From Antedon mediterranea (taxonomy: Eukaryota > Echinodermata > Crinoidea > Comatulida > Antedonidae), in contig NC_092673.1 of assembly GCF_964355755.1 (NCBI RefSeq), forward strand, positions 14,761,001-14,825,000: a DNA stretch of 64,000 bases, written 5' to 3'. Made by a program: the position numbers and the translations under genes. The notes under the pieces were generated by a model. That model was not told where the DNA came from. It saw nothing but the letters and a program-made list of their open reading frames with translations, and made no database searches. The stretch's first letter is position 1. Every line of letters begins with the position of its first letter. Shown piece after piece: positions 11,436 to 22,225 of this stretch.

Positions 11436-11942
11436 ATTTTACTGTGAATTTAGTGAACGTTTCAGGATGGTATGATGACCACAACCTCTTTCGACAGCTG
11501 AAAGTGTTATACCACGATTTAATTACAGTAGCGAACATAGACAAAGCCAAGAAAACAATAGACTTACTGCATCATTTAATTACATCAGGATATTTGAGTT
11601 CAGACAAGCCTTCGTTACTTTACGAAACAATCAAAGTAACTCAAACATTTGAAGTAATGAAAGTTGTCCAACAATCTTTCTTCGAAGATCAAGAAATCAA
11701 AATTACAACGTTCACTCCATATCGACACTGGATTTTAGATTTCGGAAATGGACTTACACAGGCTGATGTAGAAAACATTGATGCACTGTACAATGGTACT
11801 GCGCTAAAGAAATACCAAGATGCTTGGAGTATGCTTTTGGATTTGGAACACAGACAAATACTTTGTGAAGACAAAATTGAAGAATTTATTACCAGTCTTG
11901 ACAAAATTGGACTACACTCAATGGTGGAATGCCTGACTAAAG
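11436..11942 (+). CDS. Tandem death-effector-domain-like exon
   Basis: A 507-bp exon bounded by TTTTATAG|AT and AAAG|GTATGT, phase 1 at both ends. It encodes about 168 residues with two related helical blocks. Block 1 (about residues 5-80) has LFRQLKVLYHDLI, AKKTIDLLHHLITSGYLS and SLLYETI. Block 2 (about 97-168) has ILDFGNGLTQADVENIDALY, YQDAWSMLLDLEHRQIL and KIEEFITSLDKIGL. The helix order, the spacing and the L..L.....L-E/D-LL pattern before the fourth helix resemble death-effector domains as in caspase-8 or FLIP-type adaptors, which act in cytosolic death and immune signalling complexes. No catalytic domain is seen, so this is the N-terminal part only. Other death-fold families (CARD, Pyrin) are possible. 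Confidence 0.6.
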
Positions 11943-12514
11943 GTATGTTGTAGGACAAAATTTGCAAAACCATGTTTATTTGAGGAAAACTATGAAAATA
12001 GTGAAATCCACATTTTTTCCGAATAGAAGTACCTAAATAATGTAACAAACAAATAAAACAACTTAAAAAAATTGTTTGTATAGTTTTCACATTGACCGAC
12101 TGGCTTCCAACGTTTTATAATCTTCTTAATTATAATAATTACTAATGTTTAATGTGAATATTTCTGAAATGGAAACATTGGAATTGTATTTTTATCAATG
12201 AAATGGATAAATGGTCTGAATTTATGATTCGAATGATAGACTTGTCATGAGGTAAAATATTAATCTATTCTTATTATTTATTTATCAGGTCAAACAGTAG
12301 ATAAATAAAAATAGACGTTTTTTCCACTCTATCACAGCTCACCTTTGGCATGGGCGTCTCTATTTGTCATCGAATATGTTCGATTCAAATCTAAATTCTT
12401 TGATATTTTTTACGATTAACATTGAACGATCATAACAGTGGTGATGATATCGTGATTAGGGGATCTAGGATTCTAGCCTGAATTACGGTTCTGACGTGCT
12501 ATAAAATACTAGTT

Positions 12515-12595
12515 TATAGTGTTTCAAAAAGAGCGACGTTTCGGAACCATCATGGAACCATTCTCAAGATCAAAATGAGTAAAGAAATTATAGTA
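12515..12595 (-). other. Possible Penelope/hammerhead-type remnant
   Basis: The minus strand reads GGTTCCATGATGGTTCCGAAA followed by CGTCGC. The order TGATG, short stem, GAAAC, GTC resembles the compact hammerhead core found in Penelope-like elements. The core is imperfect (ATGATGG rather than CTGATGA) and no Penelope ORF is visible nearby, so this is a weak call. Confidence 0.25.
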
Positions 12596-12872
12596 AATGT
12601 CTCTTAATTCGTTTTTGTATTGCATCGAGAACAGTTTAACACAAATAACATTTTCAGATGAGTATACCACTAGTATGAACTTTTGCCAATGAGCTATGCT
12701 CGACGCGATTATGAGGTCATGTTCCGAATATGAGCACTGTTTCTATAATTTGACAGTATGATTTATATATAATTTACACAGTGCTACGCAACACAATTGA
12801 TTTATATATTCCGTACCACGCCGAGAATGTTGAAGAGTCGCTATCCAATCGAGTTTGAACAATACCATAAAA

Positions 12873-12968
12873 GCCCCAGTGATCTAATGGTTAGGACAGC
12901 TCAAGCAGGACGGTCCGAGTTCCAGTGGATCGGTTGGGGCGAATTTTTTCTCATTCTTACAGATTTCC
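12873..12968 (+). mobile_element. tRNA-like SINE head (pseudo-tRNA)
   Basis: GCCCCAG at 12873-12879 can pair with TTGGGGC at 12934-12940 as a 7-bp acceptor stem. TGATCTAATGGTTAGGAC is an A-box/D-arm of the tRNA-Glu/Asp type. The B box (GAGTTCCAGTGG) is degraded, and the sequence continues into GAATTTTTTCTCATTC as a SINE body would. This is a second SINE family, not a working tRNA. Confidence 0.55.
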
Positions 12969-13029
12969 TTATCGTTATCGTTTCAAATTAATTAATTATT
13001 ATATTTATATTTTCTTCTTTGTTATTTAG

Positions 13030-13092
13030 CAGAGGAAAGGCCGAGAAGTATGCAAACAGAGAAAGTGCCGAGAAGTATGCAAACAGAGGAAG
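13030..13092 (+). CDS. Probable exon 3 of the DED-like gene
   Basis: A 63-bp stretch between TTATTTAG and G|GTAATT that stays open in the phase (1 to 1) set by the previous exon. It encodes two copies of a nine-residue unit, PRSMQTEKV then PRSMQTEE, from a 27-bp DNA repeat. An alternative acceptor CAG three bases downstream would remove one codon. The downstream exons of this gene are not identifiable, so the C-terminal domain is unknown. Confidence 0.4.
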
Positions 13093-14607
13093 GTAATTTT
13101 ATACTTTTATGATGATTTTGTTGGTTTATATACATATCATGTAACAGGACATAGACAGTTTAGGGAGAGAAAATCAGTAAGGGAGATAATAGCCGCCGGA
13201 AGTTTTTTTTAGGAATTACGAGGCAAAATAAAAATGTTCAGCAGAAGAGAAATCAAACCAAAGAAATTAGTAATAGATTTTAAAATGAAATGAAATTGGC
13301 AATGCAATTAGTAATTTGAAATGCAATTATTATTAATTAATAATCCCAAAATAATTCCATTTACCAATTCAATTGTTAAATTCAAACCATAATCGTGCAG
13401 TTCAATAAAAAGAAAAAAGAAAAACTAATCGTCACAAAATCTCAATTCACTTCACATCCTAGGCAACAACAAGTAAATTAAAAGTTAACAAGGACAGAGT
13501 ACGCATATGACGATAACCTTCCTTTCATTCCTTATAATGCTATTCATGTTTAATCATTCAAAGTGGTCCATTTAAAATAATAACATTTCGATATATTTAC
13601 ATAAAGCTTGATCTAAAATTAGAAAAACGTCTTCTTGATAAATTACTTTTTAATTACGATAGTTTGATTTACAAATTGGCATAACGCCGGGTGGTGTTTT
13701 CTCAATGTTTTTGATACATTTTGTAAATTATCAGATTTTAATTCTGTGATTCTGCGATTGACTTGTAAATCTAGTCTACAAAAATGTAATTCAAATTTTA
13801 GAATAAGTATGGCCTTTTCTGCTGCCAAGTAAATACCGTATATAATACGGTATTTTTTTAAATACCGTAAATGTTTGGATGCAGAAACAGCGCTCATAAA
13901 AAATATACCGTATTTTTTTATACCGTATGTTGAGTAGTTGCAGTAGAAACGAGTCCCGAGTCATTCATGCATGTCAGAAATATTTTAATATTAGTTCACT
14001 CAATGTAGTCTGATATGACAATTTTTTTAATGATAGTGATACTTTCATAAAGGCCTACCGTATACGGTTAATTTTATTTTTTTACTATGAACTTATAAGA
14101 GAAATAAATTTTACTTTGAATGATTTATAAGTGCGTTACTAAAAAAATGAAATCTTTTTAGTGAAAATGTTTAACACCTTGTTTGCAATGTACTTAGCCT
14201 AAGTGCAAAGTAATGTTTACAATGAGAACATACCTTATTTTATTTATTTTTTTTTTATCATTGTATTTCTATTTTTGTAAATGATAAATGTGTCTGTTAA
14301 TTAACAAAAATGTATATACAAATGTATTATCATTGTTGCCTAGTTATTCACCAAGTTGTGGAAAAAAAAGTGAATACAATTTTAAGGAAAATATTTATTG
14401 AGTTAAATGAAATGAGAGATTGGTGAATACGGCCACTGGGCTCTATTTTTCCATTCTATTTCGGATTTGTGATAAATTTAGTTTTCGTTTTGCTGTCCTC
14501 TGTTGAGCATATTTTCAACTGAAGTTTTTTTTATCTTCTGATTATCAAAAATTATGTTTGTCACCCTCTATAAATCTAAATGTACAAATTAATACGTTAT
14601 ACTAAGC
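13093..14607. other. No gene seen; small ATACCGTAT palindromes
   Basis: AT-rich spacer. At 13832-13854 AATACCGTAT and its inverse flank three bases, and ATACCGTA recurs several times up to about 13926. The 84-codon minus-strand ORF here shows no recognisable domain. Confidence 0.4.
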
Positions 14608-15806
14608 GTATCCGGACAACTACCCCCTGGACAATTACCACCCGGACAACTACCACCCGGACAATAACCCCCTAGAACAACTACCACCCATCTACACATA
14701 ATTAATTTTGTCAATACAGAATGAATTTTGTCTACACAGAATTAATTTTGTCAACACAGAATTAATTTTGTCTACACAGAATGAATTTTGTTTACACAGA
14801 ATGAATTTTGTCAATACAAAATGAATTTTGTGTTGACTACCCCCTTAGGACAACTACCCCCTTAGGATAACAACCCCCGGACAACTACCCCCCGGACAAC
14901 TACCCCCCGGACAAGTACCCCCTTAGGACAACTACCCCCTTAGGATAACTACCCCCCGGTCAACAATCCCCCGGTCAACTACCCCCTCCCCCGGACAACT
15001 ACCCCCTCCCTTAGGACTATATTTATGTTCAATCTTTTACTTTTGTTTACAATAATGAATAGTAATTCGTCAAAGTAACGAATTAAAATATAGTTATTAA
15101 TTCCTATTATACACTGTTGCAGAGTCAGGTTGTTGAATGGTCTGGGTGGTAGTTGTCCGTCCGGGGGGTAGTTGTTCTAAAGGGATAGTTGTCTAGGTGG
15201 TAGTTGTCCAGGGGTTAGTTGTCCTACGGAGGTAGTTGTCTTAAAAGATTATTTGCCCTCGGAGTATTGTCCAGGTCCAGGAGGTAGTTGTCCGCGGGGT
15301 AATTACCCGGAGGGGGGGGGGGTAATTGTCAGGGGGTAATTGTTCCTAGGGGTAATTGTCCGGGGGGTAGTTGTCCAGGGGTTAGTTGTCCTACGGATGT
15401 AGTTGTCCTAAAAGATTATTTGCCCTCGGAGTATTGTCCAGGTTCAGGAGGTAGTTGTCCTACGGGGAGTATTGTGTCAGAGGTAGTTGTCCGCGGGGTA
15501 ATTACCCGGATGGGGGGGGGGGGTGGTAATTGTCCGGGGGGTAATTGTCAGAGGGTAATTTTTCTAAGGGGTTTTTTTCCGGGGGGTAGTTGTCCTAAGG
15601 GGGTTGTTGTCCTAAGGGGGTAGTTGTACGGGGGGTATTTGTCCGGGGGTATTTGTCCGGGGGGTAGTTGTCCTAAAGGGGTAGTTGTCCTAAGGGGGTA
15701 GTTTTCCTAAAGGGGTAGTTGTCCTAAGGGGGTAGTTGTCCAGGTGGTGGTTGTCCGTGGGGTAGTTTTCCGGGGGTAAATGTCCAGGGGGTGAATATCC
15801 GGATAC
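14608..15806. mobile_element. TU-like foldback element, copy 2
   Basis: It begins GTATCCGGACAACTACCCCC and ends in ATATCCGGATAC, a perfect 9-bp terminal inverted repeat (GTATCCGGA). The left arm holds ACAACTACCCCC units and the right arm GGGGTAGTTGTCC units, with the same unique centre (about 15013-15148) as copy 1, nearly identical over about 130 bp. The element ends 85 bp before the ATG of the G1 membrane exon, within sequence homologous to the G3 upstream region. It therefore inserted into the G1 promoter or 5'UTR region. Confidence 0.75.
14693..14833. repeat. 20-bp minisatellite inside the foldback arm
   Basis: About seven copies of AGAATKAATTTTGTCWACAC interrupt the C-rich repeats of the left arm. 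This block is absent from copy 1, so it arose or was captured within this copy. Confidence 0.85.
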
Positions 15807-15891
15807 GATTTGGATGCATGACAGTCATAATCACTGGAACTGTTGGGGGGTTTAGTTTTATAAACTGAAATCTATCAATTACATTCGAATT

Positions 15892-16168
15892 ATGAATAGT
15901 GGAAAAGAAACAAATGGAAACACAGACGTTGAGGCAAGCACTATTTCAATTTCAGGAACGGCAGACGATAATACACCGGCTGAAATAAGATGCCGGGCTA
16001 TCAAACGTTTTGTTGTCGATGAAGATGTGGAGCAACAGGATACGTCGGCGTGCAAATCCTGGATTGACGAACATGTGTTCATTATTATAGGAGCAGTTAT
16101 GTTAATATTAGTAGTTGTTGCAGTCTCTGTCACGTTGGGTCTTCTTTCCATTGAATCAAATTCCACTG
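15892..16168 (+). CDS. G1 exon 1: cytoplasmic tail and membrane helix
   Basis: From ATG 15892 to the donor ACTG|GTAAGT this exon encodes 92 residues and ends in phase 1. Residues 1-60 are polar with no signal peptide (MNSGKETNGNTDVEASTISI onward) and contain a CKSW motif just before the membrane. Residues about 63-86 are a strongly hydrophobic helix (IIIGAVMLILVVVAVSVTLG). This predicts a type II membrane protein with a cytoplasmic N-terminus. G3 at 37510 has an exon of identical length (277 bp) and phase, and about 100 bp of similar 5' flank, which supports the start. Spliced to the stalk exon at 17655 it reads in frame. A membrane FReD protein of this plan resembles vertebrate FIBCD1 in layout only. 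Confidence 0.7.
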
Positions 16169-16201
16169 GTAAGTACTTCTTGGCTTTCATCTTAGCTTCC
16201 T

Positions 16202-16441
16202 GCGACGCTTGAAACAAACATTTTTCCAGCCTCCTGCGTAAATGGTTCGTGCTTGGTCCTATGATAAAGACCGTTTTGATCGTTATCATTAGTTTTTTCC
16301 TTAAAGTATAGCTCCCCCCAGCTCTTACGTTTAAGTGTGTGATTATACAAAAAAAATAGGAAATATGACTATTTCCGAACAACTCATTTCTAAAACGTCG
16401 GGCAGAAAATAGTGTTTTTTAATATATTACAATTTTTTTCA
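16202..16441. repeat. Partial duplicon copy C
   Basis: It starts at G|CGACGCTTGAAACAAA, the same left boundary as copies A (17431) and B (31719). It matches the intron sequence preceding the stalk exon up to the polypyrimidine tract, then stops just before the exon. It is clearly diverged from A, whereas A and B are nearly identical, so it is the oldest of the three. Confidence 0.75.
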
Positions 16442-16984
16442 GTAACTTAAAAGAGAGGTTATTAGTTTACAATACGTCAATAAACGCGTTATACTTCGCG
16501 ACGTACGAGTTGTGTTCGTGGTGAACGCATTGGTGTAATTTTTGGTTAATTAGGCCTAATGAATGCAAATTTTTAAGGCCCATGTGATATTTCTTCAGTA
16601 TGTTTTACATATAACATTATGATTTGCACTGTACAACAGCATCATCTTAATTAAGTTGCTTATTAATTTTAAGCCAGCTTTCTACTTAGCCTAACTAGCT
16701 AGGCTTGGATCCATGTCTAGGCCTATATATTCATAAGTTCGAAAAGGCTTGATCGTTTCGCCCTATTTATCGTTACTGGGTTTTCTCGCACATTTCTAAG
16801 ATCTCCTTAAAATAGACATTTTAGTAATAATCTCATAATCACATCATTACACTGTGAAAACAATGTAGGGTCACATCCAGAATGTTTACATATACTACTT
16901 TCCAACCGTCAAAAACTACATCGCGACGAGAACAGATCACCGTGCAAGTGCAGTAGATAGTGTTATCGTGAAAAACTCACATGA

Positions 16985-17405
16985 TCATTTTACTGCCTAA
17001 ATTAATATAAAAAAATACCAATTGACCTTATTATATTGGTGGAAAATTTACGCAAAATTGCGCAAGGTATACTCAATAAAAAATACAGTAATGGAAAGAT
17101 CTGGAAAAATTACATCAAAAACATTTTAAGATTTTTTCTAGTATCTTTAATTAGTTCAAGTGCGGCGTTTGAGGTCAGGTGTTTAGCACGAAACCCATAT
17201 TGGTGGGTGTTTAAAATTTAAAATTTGGTTCGATAGTCATTATATATAGACTATTATGCATTGCCTTTTCAAAGATTTTTGAAAATACAGGTAACACTGA
17301 TATCGGGTGGTAATTTATAATTTCATCAATGTTTCCTTTATAGACAGGGATATTATCTTTGCAATTTTTATTTTATCGAGAAAAATACCAGACTCAAAAG
17401 AAATA
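16985..17405 (-). pseudogene. LINE reverse transcriptase fragment
   Basis: The minus strand reads EIINYHPISVLPVFSKIFEK followed by AMHNSLY, then a frame-shifted YGFRA-like segment and SNAALELIKDTRKN. This is the fingers region of a Jockey/CR1-type RT (NYRPISVLPVFSKIFEKxxxxRL, QYGFRxxxST, A). Stops and frame slips show it is dead. The plus-strand ORF over it is antisense. Confidence 0.75.
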
Positions 17406-17654
17406 TTTTTATTATGTGAGTTAGTGTCCCGCGACGCTGGAAACAAAGCTTTTTCCAGCCTCCTGCGTAAATGGTTCGTGCTTGGTACGTTTTGATCATT
17501 AGTTTTCTCCTTAAAGAAGAGCTCCCCTCAAACTTTTATTATGTTCAGAAAAGTTTAATTAAAGTGATTATACAAAAAAAAAAAGAAAAATATGGCAATA
17601 TATTTAATAATATGAAAATAGTGCTTTTTAATATATTACATTTTTTTTCTGCAG

Positions 17655-17855
17655 AGTCAACTACAATGGCGATTGGTACGACCACACACGAGGCATCAGC
17701 AGTAACTGAATTTGACACGTCCAACACGAACGGTCTTGCATTACGATCGACAACCATTACACATACATCAACTACAGAGTCAACGGCGAATGCTAAGACA
17801 ACACCGATAAGTACAACTATAATACAAAATTCACCAACGACAGAGTTAACTAATG
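17655..17855 (+). CDS. G1 exon 2: Ser/Thr-rich stalk
   Basis: After the acceptor TTTTTTTTCTGCAG, 201 bp encode about 67 residues rich in Thr and Ser (ESTTMAIGTTTHEASAV, ITHTSTTESTANAKTTPIST), like an O-glycosylated mucin-type stalk. The entry phase is 1 and joins G1 exon 1 without a break. The proposed donor AATG|GTACAG is non-ideal but leaves phase 1, which FReD exon 1 needs. If that donor is not used, translation ends at 17941 after 28 more codons and the product would lack the FReD. An identical-length copy lies at 31942-32142. Confidence 0.55.
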
Positions 17856-18689
17856 GTACAGCCATAATATGGCAAATTGTTTTATCATTTACTTCTGAAT
17901 TAAACTTTAAGGCAATTGGTTGCAACTTAAGTCCAATATAGGCCTATTCGACTTAATATGCAATATATCACAATCATGTCATTAGCACAAATGCATAGAT
18001 TAAGATATCGGACAAACTGAAAATGTAATCTGGCATCACATGCATATATTCAGTTTATATTAAAAAATATTTAATGATATTTACCAGGATTTAATTAGTA
18101 TAGATAAAGATAGCCACATGCGATGGTAAAATAGACCTAACTAGAATAGCTAAATTACGTACATTTCCTGTTTTTAATATTTATTGTCGTTGCAATGTAA
18201 AACAAGAATATTTCTTACAAAAAACGCTGCTCGCTTATTGTTATTGCTAAGGTCAAGTCTGGGGGTCACTTCAAGTATCCTATTACAAACAAAAACTTCA
18301 ATGGACTGTTTTGATAATAATTCAATGATTATCTGACAGCGAATTATAGTAATATCATGGGACTCATAAATACCAGAAATGCTTTGGGATTTGTCGACTC
18401 TTTTCCCAGCCGTTTTTTGGATTCAACAGGTGAAATTATAGTGGAGTTTCCATTTTAACAAAAATGTCAAAGTGTAGTACTATAAAGCTGCTTGATTTCA
18501 TCTAATGAATGAGTCATCTCGTGTGACGTAGCGGGCTAGAGCAGCAGGGTGAAAAATACTTTTACTTCTATCAAGTTTAATCATCACTGTTCCGACGTAC
18601 GCAAAGCAGAAAACGATGTGTAATAATATGTACGATAAACGGCAATATGCTAACGTCGTCGGCTCTAATTAATTAACCAATAATTAATA

Positions 18690-18735
18690 TAATTAATAAT
18701 ATATAATAATAATTATTATTATTATTATTATAAAG
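18690..18735. repeat. AAT/ATT microsatellite
   Basis: A simple (AAT)n/(ATT)n tract, duplicated with the surrounding block at about 32970-33018. Confidence 0.8.
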
Positions 18736-18794
18736 TGCTTTAAGAATACGATTTATTTTATCGGAAGAAACAATTGAGGAAAATATATAATTAA

Positions 18795-20004
18795 TAGGAA
18801 CTAGATTTGAACTCGTCACTACGGACGAGTTAGGTTATCCGCAGCGCAAACGCCACGTGCACGTCATACGTTAGAATATTGCGCGCAGAAAAACGATTAC
18901 GCCATTGAAAAAATGTTAGTGCGCTCTCTATTTTGCGTCACGTCAAAGTATATACGGTATACACTATATTCTGTATACGTACTACATACAGTTCAGAATA
19001 GGTGAAAATAAGTGACCAAAGTTAATGACGCTTTTGCCCATGATGACGTCATCACAATTTTTAAAATGGTAAATCATGTGAAAGATAATTGATTGACCTG
19101 GACAAAATAAAGAAATGGTGGGAATGGAATACGGATAAGTAGAGATGCGCTCTATTAAATTTGACGAGCTATGATGAAAGAGAAAAAAATCCTATATTTT
19201 GTATTCGGGTGGCCATACGATGACGTCACAATGTTCGGTTAGCCATATCAATGCATGATTCGAGAAATACAACTCATCTACTTCCAGAATATGTAATTTA
19301 AGAAAAGTACACCACGTAGTTTAGAATTTATGACTGTTTCAAAAAAGGTCTAATTTTGACGAATTTTTGAAGTTTTTCATCAAAAACGCGTGCAAATTAT
19401 CCAATTCTACGTGCTCGTGTGACGTGATTTTAAGTCAAAATTGATTGAAAATTGATAAATTTACTAGAAAAGGCTGAAAAAACAAAAATCAAGCAAAAAA
19501 ATGATGTTTTTGCGCTACGTGCGCACGCGCGCGTAGAAAAATTGCGCACGCGTGGGAAATTTTGAAATGCTCAAAATGACATGAAACGCGTAGAAAGTTG
19601 ATTAGAAATGAATTTTGCGCATTTTGAAATTTTGAACGCGCATGCGCGCGTAACTTTAAGTAAAACATGCCATTTTTAATCCATAGAAAGTTTGCGCATG
19701 ATATGACTTAAATTTTCACAAAGTTTCTATACAAAATGACTGTTGGTTTTTAATCTATGATCAATCATTTAAATTCATAAAATCGCGCGTAACTTACGCT
19801 GCGCGAGTCAAAATTCATAACAAAAAGTTTCTTGCACATCTACAGCTACAGGGCAATCTTTTGACAAAGTTATACAATCATATGTTGGCCAGAATTAGAG
19901 ATACGCTGCGAACAAAATTCGTGGAAAGAAAGAAGAATATCGAAAAAAAAAAAAAAAAAGATCCTGACAATAACAAGGGGTTATCCGCCAAGTGCGGATA
20001 ACCA
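18795..20004. mobile_element. 1.2-kb insertion present in duplicon A only
   Basis: Copy B reads straight across this point (about 33077-33090), so A carries an insertion or B a clean loss. GGTTATCCGC (18833) and GCGGATAACC (19994) form inverted near-terminal repeats, and GGTTATCCGCCAAGTGCGGATAACC at the right end is itself a hairpin. On the minus strand 18795-18845 is tRNA-like: GCGGATAAC as part of an A box and GAGTTCAAATCT as a B box. A run of 17 A lies at about 19946-19962. The middle is rich in CGCGCGTA-type sequence. No ORF is present. A composite SINE or MITE is likely. Confidence 0.55.
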
Positions 20005-21362
20005 ATTAGAATGTTGTAAGATGTAAATGAAACACTGGTAAACAAATGTTAATAGAAATGCGTGCGTTTGTTTTTGCGTGTAAAATTTTACCTAATAAAA
20101 TGAACTTGAAATATTAGTAAAACACCACTACTCAAGAGAAGATGCTAAGGCATTGAAGAATTTATTTTTTAGATATGTTTCTGAACAGGCTCAGAATGAA
20201 TTTCTGACTGTGTGCGTCATGAGAAGGTACATGGAAAACCCCGTCATATGGGTCGTTGATTTGTCCGTAGTCATTGCATTTTGCCGGGGATTCCCCATCA
20301 TTTAAGTATTTCCGTAGTACCCTATTTATTTATCTTCATTTCCCCCTACGTCCGTAATATTGGGCCAAATTTCCGTAGTAATTACGGGCGTTCCGAACTT
20401 TGAAATAACAGTGTTTAATTGCTTCTTTCTGCAAATTTCTTTCATATTTTCTTTTCTGGAGTGTTGATAATAGGCCTAGTAATTAGTTTGGGGACTTCCT
20501 CTGACGTTCGTATTGAACGCAACACAAATGTTATCCTTAGTCGCATTTTTATCCGAATTATTACTCATTTTGTTTGTATATTATTGACATGATATGATAT
20601 GTTCATTTATTCTGTGCATGTTAAAATATGTTAAATGCATACGGTATCGCCGCAAATTACTCAATTATTATTTTTATTTTGAGTCTGATATGTTCGTTTT
20701 ATTTATGCACATGTGTTCTTAAGACCTAAGCTCCATGATAAAACATTGAATTACTCCTGTATTGTATTAAAAACTAATCAAATGAAGACGACAAAGTTTT
20801 ATTAAATTTATTTTTTTTAATCACTAATTTTCTTCTTGATTCTGCTTCTATTGATGTGTGAGTTCCTGATATTCCTCTTTACACCTAAGCAATGGAAGGA
20901 AAAACGTTTTAATTAAATTTCTTTTTTTTTTCTTAGCCTTTCTTTTTTCATAGCCAAACTATTAGTACGCCGTCTGTACTAAGAGAGTATTTAAACTGTG
21001 TCACTGATAGTTAAATTTGTTTTTCGCCAAGACTCCATGATACAACTAAACTGGAATGGAAACAACAAATCTAATAAATGCAAATTGTAGTGGAATAACG
21101 TTAAGAATGATAACACTGTAATGGTAGTAATAGTCATAAAAAATACTATACAACAAAGCATGAGATGCGATAACTAGGCCTAATAGCAAAAACAATAGCA
21201 CGGTCTAAAATATGCGTGAATGGCGCGGCGCGCCATAGAAATCTGTTGTGGCCGAAACTGTCTGTGGCCGAAACGGTCATATTCCGTTAGTATTAGGGTA
21301 GGCCTAGGCGTTTTAGCCTTGCTAGGCCTAGGATTGTTTGGTTGTTTGTTGACATAATTAAA

Positions 21363-21620
21363 GATGTATTTTCCCTTGAAACACAAAAAATGAAGGTCAA
21401 ATATTCTAAATTTAAATTGGCCATATTAAAATAATATTAAAGTTATTCAGTTAAAGTCGAAAATTCGACCCAAAAACCTAACCTAATTAACAGGTAAATT
21501 AATTTGATTGCATTTCGTCTGGAAAATTTTCGCGAGTGAAAGTAACCAAAGATTTCAAACCACGAGTATGCATTATGCATGATGCTAATTAGGATTTTTT
21601 ACAACTCACAACAGTTGACA
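21363..21620. repeat. Block paralogous to G2 intron 1
   Basis: CCCTTGAAACACAAAAAATG, ATTCTAAATTTAAATTGGCC, TTTCGTCTGGAAAATT and ATTTCAAACCACGAGTA occur in the same order at 29955-30215, immediately after the PAN exon of G2. Similarity is high but with indels. No PAN exon is found upstream of 21363. Confidence 0.8.
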
Positions 21621-22225
21621 AGGTGTTTAATAATTTAAATGTTAAAGTAGTAATAATAACTGATCTAACCCCGGCAAATACTAGTAATCTGACGTGAACC
21701 AAAAACAAAAACGAATAGCACATATTAATTGTTACTATTTTCAATGACAGCTCAATCATCCCAGAGAATGTCGTGCAACAGACAAATAAAATATCTCTAT
21801 ACGAGCACGTTAAAAATGACAATATGCACACATTAAGTGCCCAAAAGTGCTGACAAATTTCTTTTCTATCCCTTTTTAAAATGCAAATACTCTTTAGAAT
21901 GGAAGATGACCTCAAAATGTGTAACTTATTACGAAAGCCAATGAGTTGTAAATATGAATTCATGTGCATATTAAACGTACAAAATGGTATGACGTCACCA
22001 TTTGGCCACATGAATTTTTAAAATAGAGTTTTTTCACCTTTTGTCATAGATTAATCACCTTCAAGAGTGCATTTCGCTTATCTGTGCTCAATTTTCGCTC
22101 AAATTTTATTATATGCTTGCTAAAACAATTATCTTATTCTCTTTTTATCAGTAAAATTATGAAAATGGTGTCTTATAATTCGTCAAAGTAACAAATATTA
22201 AATTCTACTTATTTTTTGGTTTTGT

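Larger units (their letters stand above)
17431..20398. repeat. Duplicon copy A carrying the stalk exon
   Basis: From GCGACGCTGGAAAC (17431) to GGGCGTTCCGAAC (20398) this block matches 31719-33478 almost base for base, apart from a 1.2-kb insertion at about 18795-20004. It contains an intron 3' end, the Ser/Thr-rich exon and about 1.4 kb of following intron. Its left boundary coincides with that of copies B and C. Confidence 0.9.

Noticed and set aside
12340-12400. GTTCGATTCAAATC as a tRNA or SINE B box
   Set aside because: No A box at proper distance and no acceptor-stem pairing.
13643-13897. 84-codon minus-strand ORF
   Set aside because: Overlaps ATACCGTAT palindromes and matches no family I recognise; composition alone is not support.
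15879-16382. 167-codon minus-strand ORF opposite G1 exon 1
   Set aside because: Antisense shadow of the membrane exon, without own domains; the sense frame has splice, phase and paralogue support.
17545-17925. 126-codon minus-strand ORF opposite the stalk exon
   Set aside because: Its hydrophobic runs are the complement of Thr/Ser codons; the sense strand has matching splice sites and phases.
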